From: an uncultured Candidatus Saccharibacteria bacterium
GTDB taxonomy: Bacteria; Patescibacteriota; Saccharimonadia; Saccharimonadales; Saccharimonadaceae
Direction of reading: 5' to 3'
Length of the DNA stretch: 51,796 bases
Assembly: GCA_949480205.1 (NCBI GenBank)
Contig: CASXXK010000004.1
Span: forward strand, 1 to 51,796
Shown here: positions 27,528-37,065 of the stretch, piece by piece
How positions within the stretch are numbered: position 1 is the first letter of the stretch
Layout of the letters: each line of letters starts with the position of its first letter
Program-made: the position numbers and the translations under genes
Notes under the pieces: model-generated
Databases searched by the model: none
Seen by the model: the letters and a program-made list of their open reading frames with translations, nothing else
What the model was told of the DNA's origin: nothing

Positions 27528-28517
27528 TTATTTATCCCAATCAAATCCTTCGCCAAAGTGTCCGTAACGAGCGGTCGGTTCGTAAATTGGGCGCTTGAGG
27601 TCGAGGAATTTGATAATTCCCTGTGGTGTGAGATCGTAGCCAGTGATTTTTTCGGGCTCCCCGTCGATGATGACGGTTTGTTCGAGCGGTTCGGCGTAGC
27701 CAATGGCGTAGGCGAGACGAACAAAGACTTCTTTGGCTTGACGGTTGCGAAGATAATCTACGGCAATGCGACGTGCCATGTAGGCGGCAGAGCGGTCAAC
27801 TTTGGAAGGATCTTTGCCAGAGAAGGCGCCACCACCAATTGGAATGCGGGGGCCGTAATTGTCGACGATGAGCTTACGACCAGTGAGACCAGTGTCGGCT
27901 TCAAATCCACCTTGATTCCAGTCGCCAGCAGGGTTGAGGTGCAACTCAATTTCTCCAGTTTCTGGATCGGCTTCAAGATTCTGGTCAGTGATGAATTGTT
28001 CAACGAGAGCCTGGAGTTCTTCGCGGCTAGTGTTTTGGAAGCTAGCAACGATTGAACTGACATAAGGACCATGCAAAGTAACTTGAGTTTTGCCATCGTA
28101 AGGATGCTTGGCATAGATGAATTGATTAAGTCGGCGCGAGAGGACAACTTCGCGTGGGAGCATTTCGGGAGTCTCGGCAGTAGCATAACCAATCATGATG
28201 CCTTGGTCGCCAGCACCGCCGACATCGACACCCTGAGCGATTTCGGGGCTTTGTTTGACGAGATTAGACATGACTTTCATGCTGTCGCCAGCGATACGAT
28301 GGACAATGGCGTCGATATCGATATTTGTGGCAGTTGAGGTGACTTCGCCGGTGACGAAGACTTGACCATGGCCGCCGCATACCTCTACGGCTACGCGTGC
28401 ATTGGGGTCTTGTACAAGGTAAGCATCAAGCACAGCGTCTGATATTTGATCGCAGAGTTTATCTGGATGCCCGGGCGAGACGCTTTCGGCCGTGCGATAG
28501 TTTGAATAGTTTTCCAT
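27528..28517 (-). CDS. metK: S-adenosylmethionine synthetase
   Basis: ESVSPGHPDKLCDQISDAVLD, GAGDQGIMIGYA, GGGAFSGKDPSKVDRSAAY. Confidence 0.97.
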   Translation of the reverse strand: MENYSNYRTAESVSPGHPDKLCDQISDAVLDAYLVQDPNARVAVEVCGGHGQVFVTGEVTSTATNIDIDAIVHRIAGDSMKVMSNLVKQSPEIAQGVDVGGAGDQGIMIGYATAETPEMLPREVVLSRRLNQFIYAKHPYDGKTQVTLHGPYVSSIVASFQNTSREELQALVEQFITDQNLEADPETGEIELHLNPAGDWNQGGFEADTGLTGRKLIVDNYGPRIPIGGGAFSGKDPSKVDRSAAYMARRIAVDYLRNRQAKEVFVRLAYAIGYAEPLEQTVIIDGEPEKITGYDLTPQGIIKFLDLKRPIYEPTARYGHFGEGFDWDK

Positions 28518-28531
28518 GATATAATTATAGT
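28518..28531. promoter_or_regulatory. Symmetric bidirectional promoter
   Basis: CAT-ga-TATAATTATA-gt-ATG; TATAAT on both strands, each 6 nt before a start codon. Confidence 0.65.
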
Positions 28532-29752
28532 ATGAAAATTGCGATTTTTACGGATATTTATGCTCCTTGGGGGTCAGGTGGGATTGCTTCATCAATTAAA
28601 GCTCAAAAGACCGAGTTGGAAAAACTAGGTCATGAAGTGACGGTGTTTTGTCCGGGTTTTGATGCGCGTGAACGAAACGTAGTAAACGTACCAAGTCATC
28701 GTTGGATTAAGATTAATAAGTCAGTGGTGTCCAAGCGTCCGACAGTGGTGGAGGATTTTGTTTTGCAAAAGTTCCCAGACTTTGCAAAATTTGATGTAGT
28801 GCATATGCATTATGAAGCAAGTTGTAGCTTGGCAGGCGTGCGGTTGGCGCGGCGGTTTGGTTTGCCGTTGGTGCAAACTATGCACGGGCGTGAGGATATG
28901 GCGATTGCAATTAATATTCCGCACCCATTTAAGTATCTTGTAGCGAGTTTGCTAAATCATATGCATGCAAAATATTTGCCACATCACATCAAGATTAAGC
29001 GAGACAAATTCCAGGCGTCGACGCGTGCACGGGCGAAAATGTGGGAGTTGATGGTGAATCAGGCGGAGTATGCCGATGTGATGGTGGTACCGTCAAATCA
29101 TTTTGCTAGGAAGTTGGAACATTATGGTGTAACGCGGCCGTTTGTGCAAGTTTCGAATGGCGTGTCGGCAGAGTTGGTGCAGATGGAGTTTGTGGAGCGG
29201 AGACTGGATGATGGTGCAGTCCTAAAAATGATTTGGAACTCGCGGTTGTCGCACGAAAAACGTATTTTGCCATTTTTGCAAGCGGTGGCAATGTTGAAGC
29301 GGCCGTATCTGCTGCATGTTTATGGCGATGGTAATGATTTGAAGGCGGCTAAAAAGTATGCCAAGAAGCACAATTTGAAAGTTAAATTCTACGGCATGCA
29401 AAAACGTGAAAAAATCATCCGAACGATGGCGGAAGCACATCTGAGTATTCTTGCATCTTATAATTTTGACAATCAGCCGATGACTTTGTTGGAAGCGCAG
29501 GCGACGGGGTTGCCGGTGTTTTTCTGTGATCCAAATATGCTGGAGGTTGTACCAAGCGAAAGTTATATTATTGCTGGTGGATCCGAACCGGTGGCAATGG
29601 CAATTGCGTTGGAAAACTTTGAGGATACATCGATTGCCAAAATGAGTAAACAGATGTTAAAACATCGTGCAGCGGTGTTGCAGACGGCGCAAAATGATGA
29701 TTTGCTGGGCGCTTATGCAATTGCGGCACAAAAACGTCCGCAGACGAAATAA
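28532..29752 (+). CDS. Glycosyltransferase family 4
   Basis: GT-B fold motifs: DIYAPWGSGGIASSIK, WNSRLSHEKRI, LLEAQATGLPV. Confidence 0.9.
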   Translation: MKIAIFTDIYAPWGSGGIASSIKAQKTELEKLGHEVTVFCPGFDARERNVVNVPSHRWIKINKSVVSKRPTVVEDFVLQKFPDFAKFDVVHMHYEASCSLAGVRLARRFGLPLVQTMHGREDMAIAINIPHPFKYLVASLLNHMHAKYLPHHIKIKRDKFQASTRARAKMWELMVNQAEYADVMVVPSNHFARKLEHYGVTRPFVQVSNGVSAELVQMEFVERRLDDGAVLKMIWNSRLSHEKRILPFLQAVAMLKRPYLLHVYGDGNDLKAAKKYAKKHNLKVKFYGMQKREKIIRTMAEAHLSILASYNFDNQPMTLLEAQATGLPVFFCDPNMLEVVPSESYIIAGGSEPVAMAIALENFEDTSIAKMSKQMLKHRAAVLQTAQNDDLLGAYAIAAQKRPQTK

Positions 29753-29753
29753 T

Positions 29754-30581
29754 TTAGTGATACAAAATTGCGGCGGTGGTAGCGGCGAAATTTTGCTTGG
29801 GGTTGTAGAGATTTAGTGCGGTGATGCGGGCGGCGAGTTGGCCGGACCATAGCGCAATTGGTGAATAATCAGTATCGACCAGATGCGTAGTAGAGATTTC
29901 GCCGCCGTGAGATACGATGATATTGTCTTGATGGAACGTGAGTAGGGTGACTGGATAAGTGAGGGTGAACTTGTGTAGAGTCTCGATGGCAGGAATGAGG
30001 GGTTGAGACAAAAGAATCATGCGGGGATAATAGACAGCACGGAAGAGTTTTTGCAGTTGTGCCATGGAAGCGATAATAATGGTGTTGGGGCGACTAAGCC
30101 AACGCCCAGCTTCGGAGGCTAATAAATCGACGCTGTCGCGCGCCAAGACTAGCAAATTTGGCGATGACTCGTCTTTAAGTACGGAATTATCGATGGCGTC
30201 GGCAAGGGCAACGGCGGTGGCAGAATTACGAGAGAGGTCGCCGATGAGGAGCGTGGCGTCTGGGTTGGAGACGGCAAGCTCTAGCTGGCGAGATTTGGCA
30301 AAAGAGCCGCTTTCGGTGGAGGGGAGAAAATCGACGTTGGGTAATGGTGGCAATTTACCGCGCAATGCATCAGGCAAAATGGTGGAAAGAGTTTTGATGG
30401 GAAAAGTCTGGTTGAAGAATTCGGAAATACGCACGACGGTAGAAAAGTTTTGGCTATTACCGCCGACGACGGCAATATGGCCGGTTTTTTGTTCGGGGAT
30501 ATTCCAGAGCAAGTTATCAAAAAGTGGCTGGGATTGTTTGTGCCAATAAGACAAGTCGGAACTGATATTTGCGAAAGCCAT
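29754..30581 (-). CDS. Ribokinase-superfamily / NAD(P)H-hydrate dehydratase-like protein (divergent)
   Basis: VVGGNSQNF...LLIGDLSRNSATAVALADA; start overlaps the xth stop. Confidence 0.45.
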   Translation of the reverse strand: MAFANISSDLSYWHKQSQPLFDNLLWNIPEQKTGHIAVVGGNSQNFSTVVRISEFFNQTFPIKTLSTILPDALRGKLPPLPNVDFLPSTESGSFAKSRQLELAVSNPDATLLIGDLSRNSATAVALADAIDNSVLKDESSPNLLVLARDSVDLLASEAGRWLSRPNTIIIASMAQLQKLFRAVYYPRMILLSQPLIPAIETLHKFTLTYPVTLLTFHQDNIIVSHGGEISTTHLVDTDYSPIALWSGQLAARITALNLYNPKQNFAATTAAILYH

Positions 30582-31384
30582 TAATTTGGAAGCTCCAATT
30601 CGATAGAGACTGGACAATGATCGGAGCCCATGAGATGGTCGTGAATCTCGGCAGATTTGAGATAAGGTAAAAGCCGTGGCGAGATAAAGAAATAGTCGAT
30701 GCGCCACCCAATGTTGCGTTCGCGACAATGCGACCAGTGCGACCACCAAGTGTAACGCTGTTGGCTAGGATAGAAATGGCGAAAAGTATCAATGAAGCCA
30801 GCAGAAAGTAAGTTTTTGATTCCCTGGCGTTCTTCCTGAGTGAAACCGGCGTTATGTTCGTTGTCTTGCGGACGCGCGAGGTCAAGCGGGGTATGAGCGG
30901 CATTGAAATCGCCACAGACAATGATGGGCTTGTGGGCTTCAAGCGTTTGGAGAAAGCGCAAGAAAGCTGGGTCCCACAAATCTTCGCGGAGTTTGAGGCG
31001 GGAGAGGTCACGTTTGCTGTTGGGGGTGTAGACATTGACGAGATAAAACTGCGGAAATTCTACGGTTTGCACGCGACCCTCGCTGAGCGGGCTACCGTAG
31101 CGGTCTTCATCCCAAAGGTAGCCGGTTTTGATGTCTTCGGTGAAATTATTGAAAACGTTGACGGGTTGAACTTTGGTAAAGGTGGCGGTACCAGAATAGC
31201 CGGCGCGCTCAGCGCTGTTCCAGAGTTCGAGATAAGCTGGGTAGTCGACTTCGGCTTGGCCAGGTTTGGCTTTGGTCTCTTGAATGCAGAGAATGTCGGG
31301 CTGCTCGGAATTTAGAAGTTCATCCAAGGCGCCTTTTTTGAGGACGGAGCGGATGCCGTTGACGTTCCAGGAATAAATGCGCAT
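30581..31384 (-). CDS. xth: Exodeoxyribonuclease III
   Basis: SWNVNGIRSVLKKG, IQETKA, GDFNAAH, GSDHCPV. Confidence 0.95.
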   Translation of the reverse strand: MRIYSWNVNGIRSVLKKGALDELLNSEQPDILCIQETKAKPGQAEVDYPAYLELWNSAERAGYSGTATFTKVQPVNVFNNFTEDIKTGYLWDEDRYGSPLSEGRVQTVEFPQFYLVNVYTPNSKRDLSRLKLREDLWDPAFLRFLQTLEAHKPIIVCGDFNAAHTPLDLARPQDNEHNAGFTQEERQGIKNLLSAGFIDTFRHFYPSQQRYTWWSHWSHCRERNIGWRIDYFFISPRLLPYLKSAEIHDHLMGSDHCPVSIELELPN

Positions 31385-31385
31385 G

Positions 31386-31799
31386 CTAATATCTTCCTCT
31401 CTCTAGATCTCGTTTTTTGATGGTTTCGCGTTTGTCGTATTTTTTCTTGCTTTTGCCGGTGGCGATAACGAGCTTGATGTAGCGGCCGCCAGCGAGTAGA
31501 CGTACGGGCACGAGTTGATAGCCGTCCTGCTTGGCGCGCATGAGGCTGAGGATTTGCTTGCGTGTGGCCAGGAGTTTGATGTTGCGCTCGGTGTCGGCGC
31601 CGAGAGTGAGATTGTTGAGCCATAATTCCCCGTTTTTGACAGTGACAAAAGAGCCTTTGAGCTGAACGTGATGGTCGCGAATCAGGCGAACTTCGGGGCC
31701 AGAAAGTAGCATACCGCAAGACAATTCTTCGCCGAGTTGATAATCATAATGCGCGCGACGATTGACGGTGACGGAGGCTGGCTTTTTTGGTTTCTTCAT
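31386..31799 (-). CDS. smpB: SsrA-binding protein
   Basis: NRRAHYDYQLGEELSCGMLLSGPEVRLIR, KKKYDKRETIKKRD. Confidence 0.95.
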   Translation of the reverse strand: MKKPKKPASVTVNRRAHYDYQLGEELSCGMLLSGPEVRLIRDHHVQLKGSFVTVKNGELWLNNLTLGADTERNIKLLATRKQILSLMRAKQDGYQLVPVRLLAGGRYIKLVIATGKSKKKYDKRETIKKRDLERGRY

Positions 31800-31832
31800 G
31801 GGTATATTATAGCATGAAGATATGAATCTTGC

Positions 31833-31862
31833 ACCTTAGCGAAAATTTAAAACCGCTAAGGT
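31833..31862. promoter_or_regulatory. Operator-like inverted repeat 1
   Basis: ACCTTAGCG-N12-CGCTAAGGT. Confidence 0.65.
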
Positions 31863-31899
31863 CTGATATTGAAAATAACAGGGGTGAAGGTAATTTTTG

Positions 31900-31929
31900 A
31901 CCCTAGCGATTTTTAAAAAGCGCTAGGGT
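31900..31929. promoter_or_regulatory. Operator-like inverted repeat 2
   Basis: ACCCTAGCG-N12-CGCTAGGGT, ending 4 bp before TATAAT (31934-31939). Confidence 0.65.
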
Positions 31930-31949
31930 GTAGTATAATAGTGTTGATT

Positions 31950-32348
31950 ATGAAAATTGATTCTTATACGATTAAAGATGCTAGTTTGCAACTGGGCGTT
32001 TCTGTTTATGCTCTCCGTCGCCTCTGCAATTCTGGTTTGATCCCGAATGTGCGCCGCAATAGCCACGGTTTTCGGGTTTTAGAGGATTGGCAGATTGATT
32101 ACGCGCGGACGATACTGGGTCTTAGGCAGTCAGGGATGAGCCAGGCAGAGTTGAAAAAATATACGCGACTGTTTCGCCAAGGCAAAGAAACCCTAGCGGA
32201 GCGCAAGGCGATGTTGGAGACACAAAAACGTCAACTCTGGCAGGAGTTGGAAGATCGCCAGCAAGGGATTGATTTCTTGGAGCGCCAAGTGGAGTTGCTG
32301 GAGCAGGAGCAGACCAAAGCCCAGGATTTGCCTAAGGAGCAAAATTAG
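31950..32348 (+). CDS. MerR family transcriptional regulator
   Basis: YTIKDASLQLGVSVYALRRLCNSGLIPNVRRNSHGFRVLEDWQID, then coiled coil. Confidence 0.85.
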   Translation: MKIDSYTIKDASLQLGVSVYALRRLCNSGLIPNVRRNSHGFRVLEDWQIDYARTILGLRQSGMSQAELKKYTRLFRQGKETLAERKAMLETQKRQLWQELEDRQQGIDFLERQVELLEQEQTKAQDLPKEQN

Positions 32349-32351
32349 TCG

Positions 32352-33617
32352 ATGCGTATCGCAATCACTTCGGATTTGTATTATCCCATGACGAATGGCG
32401 TGGCGGTGTTCGCCAATAACTTAGCTAAAGGTTTAGCCAAGCAAGGTCATGAAGTACTAGTGATTTGCCCGAGTTTTACCGGTAGACAGCACCGTGAAAA
32501 ACGCGATGGCGTGATTACGTGGTATTTGCGTTCGATTCGATTCCCGTTTTATCCTGACCAAATCAACGAGGTACCGGAAGGCAAAGAGTTCTTGGGGATG
32601 CCGTTGCCGCGATTAGCCTACCGTCATGGTCTGTGGATTACGGTGGATCCGTATCCAGCGATGAAAAGGATTTTGAATCGTTTTCGGCCAGACGTGATTC
32701 ATTTACAAACGGCTGAGATGGTGGCGATTGCGACGCGTCGCTATGCCAAAAAGTACGATATTCCACTAGTCAGTACCGGACATGCTTACCCAGATAATAT
32801 TACGAGTCAGCTCAAGATTCTCAAGCCAATCAAACGACCGTTGGACGCGATTTTGCGCACCTATATGGCGAGCTTTCTCAAGCATTCCGAATATGCTACG
32901 ATGCCAACGGAAATGGCAATTGACGATCTGGTACCCAAGAAGCGCAAGCATTTCCAAGTGACGGTAGAGCCATTGTCGAACGGAGTGGATTTAGCAAAAT
33001 TTGGGCCCAAAAAAGCGCCGGATCGGATTTACCGTAAGTATCATTTACCTAAAGACAAGCCATTGATTCTCTATGTGGGGCGAGTGGATCCGGAAAAAAG
33101 TATTAGTCATGTAGTGTCGGCGTTTGCAGGAGCGTTGGAAAAAGTTCCAGACGCTAAATTGGTGATTGTGGGCGATGGCACAGATCGGCGACACTTGCAG
33201 GATTTGGCGCGTGCGCTTGGTGTAGAGAAATCGGTGATTTTTCCGGGTCGGATTTATCCGCCAGATATTATGGAAGTTTATCGGGCAGCAGCGCTGTTTG
33301 CTACAGCGAGCGAGACCGAAACTCAGGGTATTGTGTTAATTGAAGCGGCGGCTACGGGTTTACCACTGATTGCGGTGGATGCTGGGGCGGTGCGTGAATT
33401 ATGTCAGCATAAAAGGAATGGTATTTTGTGCCATCCGGGCGATGTGGCGGAAATTACTGATGCGATGGTGAAGTTGCTCAAGAATCCGGAACTGCGTGAG
33501 CGTTACGGCAAAGAGAGCTTGGAAGTGGCCAAAATGCATGACTTAAATCGAACTTTGCGTCGTTTTGTGGAAATTTATCAAGAAGCGATTAAACTTAAAC
33601 AAGATAAACTAGATTAG
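32352..33617 (+). CDS. Glycosyltransferase family 4
   Basis: TSDLYYPMTNGVAVFANNLAKGL, YVGRVDPEKSI, ETQGIVLIEAAATGLPLIA. Confidence 0.92.
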   Translation: MRIAITSDLYYPMTNGVAVFANNLAKGLAKQGHEVLVICPSFTGRQHREKRDGVITWYLRSIRFPFYPDQINEVPEGKEFLGMPLPRLAYRHGLWITVDPYPAMKRILNRFRPDVIHLQTAEMVAIATRRYAKKYDIPLVSTGHAYPDNITSQLKILKPIKRPLDAILRTYMASFLKHSEYATMPTEMAIDDLVPKKRKHFQVTVEPLSNGVDLAKFGPKKAPDRIYRKYHLPKDKPLILYVGRVDPEKSISHVVSAFAGALEKVPDAKLVIVGDGTDRRHLQDLARALGVEKSVIFPGRIYPPDIMEVYRAAALFATASETETQGIVLIEAAATGLPLIAVDAGAVRELCQHKRNGILCHPGDVAEITDAMVKLLKNPELRERYGKESLEVAKMHDLNRTLRRFVEIYQEAIKLKQDKLD

Positions 33618-34372
33618 TTTTTGATGAAATCTAGGATGAGCTGGGCGGTCTCGTGTGGCTTCTCGTAGTTATGGAGATGGCCGGAATTTGGGATAAGCTG
33701 AAGTTCAGCTTGTAATTGTTGAGCTAAAGCGATAGTCTTTTTTTGTGGAATGAGACGGTCCTTTTCGCCAGCGATGATTAGGGTTTTTTGCACGGGTAGA
33801 AAATCCTGAATAGAATAATTGGTGGAAAATTTGGTAGCAGCTGCGATCGCAGAACGGGACGGTGGTTGGTCTTCGCTGCATTCGTGCGTTAGCTGAAGTG
33901 TTTCTCGAAAGAGTGTTTTGTCTTTGGGTACAAAAAGATAGCGAGTGGTAATATAGTCAACAATGGGGCGTGGCACGATAGCGGCTAGTGGCGAAACTAG
34001 TGCGAAGGGTTTGGCAGTTTTGACTGAGATGGGTGAAAGCAGAACGAGTTTTTGATTGATGAGTTCAGGTCGGTGCTTGGCGACGGCAGAAACTACAATC
34101 GAGCCCATGGAATGCCCCACCAGTATAGGGCGTTGCAGGTTGTGTTGGCGAATATAGGCCGCGAGATATTCGACGTAGTCTTTAGGCTGGTAGTGCTTTA
34201 ATTCTCCAGCGCCAGCAAAGGGCGGAATGGGTGGCACATAAACTTGATAACCGGTTTGACGCAAATCATCAGCTATAGCGCTTAATCCGAGTGGCGAACC
34301 GCGAAAACCGTGCACCAATATAATACTGGGGGTTACAGCTGGCTCCAGTATGGTCGTGTTTTGGCGGGACAT
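33614..34372 (-). CDS. Alpha/beta hydrolase
   Basis: VHGFRGSPLG, GHSMGSIV nucleophile elbow. Confidence 0.85.
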   Translation of the reverse strand: MSRQNTTILEPAVTPSIILVHGFRGSPLGLSAIADDLRQTGYQVYVPPIPPFAGAGELKHYQPKDYVEYLAAYIRQHNLQRPILVGHSMGSIVVSAVAKHRPELINQKLVLLSPISVKTAKPFALVSPLAAIVPRPIVDYITTRYLFVPKDKTLFRETLQLTHECSEDQPPSRSAIAAATKFSTNYSIQDFLPVQKTLIIAGEKDRLIPQKKTIALAQQLQAELQLIPNSGHLHNYEKPHETAQLILDFIKN

Positions 34373-34375
34373 AAA

Positions 34376-34612
34376 TTAAGCCGCCTTTTGGTTTTCTAGA
34401 TTCTCTGAATCCTCTAAATTTTGCAAGGCCTTCTTGAGGGCGGGGCGATCGAAGCCAACAATTCTCTCGCCGTTGATTTCGGTGACTGGCACTGAGCTAA
34501 TGCCGGGTACGGTGGTAGCATCGATTTCTTCGTATTTGATGCCTTGTTCGTCGAGCCATTCCATTAGGACGTGGCACCAAGGGCAGGTAGTTGTGGTGTA
34601 AACTTTTATCAT
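34376..34612 (-). CDS. Glutaredoxin-like protein
   Basis: TTCPWCHVLMEWLDEQGIKYEE, SSVPV. Confidence 0.85.
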   Translation of the reverse strand: MIKVYTTTTCPWCHVLMEWLDEQGIKYEEIDATTVPGISSVPVTEINGERIVGFDRPALKKALQNLEDSENLENQKAA

Positions 34613-34639
34613 AGTTCTATTGTAACATGAACTTGCGAG

Positions 34640-35836
34640 CTAGAGGGATAACTTTTTGGCAGCGTCGAGTTGAGGGTCGCGGTTATTGTTGGCGTCATCA
34701 TAAGTCAAAGTGACTTCTACGTCGGGCTTGATTCCCTCTTGATTGATGCTAGTGCCTTTGGGAGTATACCAGCTAGCAGTCGTGACTTTGAGTAGCGTGC
34801 TGCCGGAGAGGTTGATAAGTGTTTGAACGACGCCTTTGCCATAGGTGGTTTCTCCTAGAATAGTGGCTTTGTTATAATCCTTGAGCGCGCCAGCAACGAT
34901 TTCTGAAGCAGAAGCTGTAGTCCCGTTAACTAGCACAACAGTGGGCATATTGGCCAGGACGGCTTGATTGCGTTTGGCGTAAGTAGGTGTGGTTTTACCT
35001 TTGGAACTTTGATTAAGGATGACGTCGCCATTAATCCAGAGCGACAGCACGTCTTGGGCGGCAGAGACATAACCACCACCATTGCCACGTAGATCGAGGA
35101 TAACCTTTTGAACGTTCTTTGATTTGAATTCATCGTTGACGATTTTTTGCAATTTAGTGCCAGTATCAGTGTCGAAGCGCGAGATAGTGACGATAGCGGT
35201 ATTACCATCATAAGTAACATAGACCGAGACATTGTTGATTGGCTCGCGGGTGAGGGTGAATTCTTTTTCCGTACCGTCACGTACGACAGTTAGTTTAACT
35301 TTGGTACCGCTGGCGCCGCGAAGTTTGGAGGCGATTGTTTCGGTAGATTCAGCGTAAACTTCTTCGCCATCAACTTTATAAATAATGTCACCTGCTTGTA
35401 CACCGGCTTTGCCAGCAGGATTGTCGGGCAAAGTGCGTAAAACTCGAACATAACCGTCGCGAAGCCCCATTTCGATACCGATTCCTGAGCCCACATCACC
35501 ATGGAGTTCGGCTTCATATTCTTTAGCCTCTTCAGCATCCATGTAAGCGGTATAACGGTCGCCTGCAGCGGCGACTAGCCCTTTTTTCGCCCCTTCGATT
35601 AAGGTATTTTTGTCTAGTTCGCCATCAAAATTAGCTGCGAGTGTATTATATACCTCATCTAGAGCCGACCAGTCATTGCTAACTGTAGAATGAGAGTTAA
35701 TACCAAGATAAGGAAGAATATTGGGTGCGATTTTATTCCAGCCAGTGCCAATAAAAAATCCAACTACTAAAGTGATAACACCTGTGATGATTGCGCCACC
35801 CAGGCTGACTTGTTTTTCTTCCCATTGTTTTGCCAT
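34640..35836 (-). CDS. S41 family C-terminal processing peptidase with PDZ domain
   Basis: PDZ region; DLRGNGGG; TASASEIVAGALKDYNKATILGETTYGKG. Confidence 0.93.
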   Translation of the reverse strand: MAKQWEEKQVSLGGAIITGVITLVVGFFIGTGWNKIAPNILPYLGINSHSTVSNDWSALDEVYNTLAANFDGELDKNTLIEGAKKGLVAAAGDRYTAYMDAEEAKEYEAELHGDVGSGIGIEMGLRDGYVRVLRTLPDNPAGKAGVQAGDIIYKVDGEEVYAESTETIASKLRGASGTKVKLTVVRDGTEKEFTLTREPINNVSVYVTYDGNTAIVTISRFDTDTGTKLQKIVNDEFKSKNVQKVILDLRGNGGGYVSAAQDVLSLWINGDVILNQSSKGKTTPTYAKRNQAVLANMPTVVLVNGTTASASEIVAGALKDYNKATILGETTYGKGVVQTLINLSGSTLLKVTTASWYTPKGTSINQEGIKPDVEVTLTYDDANNNRDPQLDAAKKLSL

Positions 35837-35866
35837 AAGTCTATTGTAGCATAGAAATGGCGGGTT

Positions 35867-37021
35867 TTACCATTTCTTTTGGTCGAGATGGATGTAGCGA
35901 TATAGGGCTGGATTAACGTTGTAGCGGGCGCCAAAATCACCAGGAAGGCCGCTCTTGGAGCTGGCGTAGTTATTATATTCGCTAATATTAATAGTGCCGT
36001 TAGCGTTGACGCTTTCAACCCACATCACATGTCCATAAATACCGGAAGTACTGTAGGCGATGGAGTGTGCGGTTGGAATGTTGTCTACAACGTAGCCAAG
36101 ACGACTGGCAGAGGCGCCCCAGTTTTTGGCGTCACCCCATGATGAAATATAGATGCCGTAAAATTCTTGCGCTTTCCAGCCAGCATAGCTAGTACATTGG
36201 CAGACATAGCCTCCAACTACGATATAGCCTACGTTGTCGCGCGGACAACGGTCGGCGTAAGGATAAGAGTTGTAACCTTCACCTACTACACCGCCGCTGT
36301 TGTACTTGGCGATTTCGGCAGCGATTTCACGTTGCATGGTTTCACGAGCGGCTGCAGCATCACGTTCGTAAGCAGCGCTGTCGTTTTCGTATTTGGCGAT
36401 TAGCGCGTTCTGTCGATTACGTTTGACGGTGATTTCAGCGCGGCTGGCTTCAGCGCTTTCGATGAGCGCATCGACGCTAGCTTTTTGTTGGCTCAGACTT
36501 TCTTTGAGTTCACGGATGGCCTCAGCGGAAGAAGCAACTTGAGTCTTGGCGTTGTTTTGGCGGGATTGTTTTTCGGCGTAATCACCAATTGAGCTGCTAC
36601 CTGCCAAAAGGATAATTGCATCTGGTTCGCTTTCGAAATGCATTTCTACGAGCATGTGCGCTAAAGCAGCTTGTTGGAGTTCTAGTTTGGCTTCGTTCTC
36701 GGCGATTTGGGCGGAGAGATCATCGGCAATGGCTTGATTAGCGACTATATCAGCTTCAAGTGAGGCGATTTCGGCATTAAGACGTTCGACTTCACCTTCC
36801 AAAGTTTGGGCGTTGTTGGCGGCTGCAGTAGCTTTGCTTTCAGCCGCCGCAGCAGCGTCAGCGGCTTCGCGGCAGGCTTGGCTGACACAACCAGCCGGAT
36901 AAGCATTAACGTCAGAATCGTCGCGCAGTACATTAAAGCCAATAGTAACGCCGATAACAAGCACAGCTAAGATAGCAAGTGCGCCTCGGAGACCAAAAGT
37001 TTTGTGTTGTGATTTAACCAT
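35867..37021 (-). CDS. Coiled-coil CHAP-domain peptidoglycan hydrolase (PcsB-like)
   Basis: N-terminal coiled coil; CQCTSYAGWKAQEFYG, GHVMWVESV; upstream of ftsX in a divisome cluster. Confidence 0.85.
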   Translation of the reverse strand: MVKSQHKTFGLRGALAILAVLVIGVTIGFNVLRDDSDVNAYPAGCVSQACREAADAAAAAESKATAAANNAQTLEGEVERLNAEIASLEADIVANQAIADDLSAQIAENEAKLELQQAALAHMLVEMHFESEPDAIILLAGSSSIGDYAEKQSRQNNAKTQVASSAEAIRELKESLSQQKASVDALIESAEASRAEITVKRNRQNALIAKYENDSAAYERDAAAARETMQREIAAEIAKYNSGGVVGEGYNSYPYADRCPRDNVGYIVVGGYVCQCTSYAGWKAQEFYGIYISSWGDAKNWGASASRLGYVVDNIPTAHSIAYSTSGIYGHVMWVESVNANGTINISEYNNYASSKSGLPGDFGARYNVNPALYRYIHLDQKKW

Positions 37022-37065
37022 AACTATTATATATCACGTAAAAACATAAAAGTAAAGTAAGAGAA

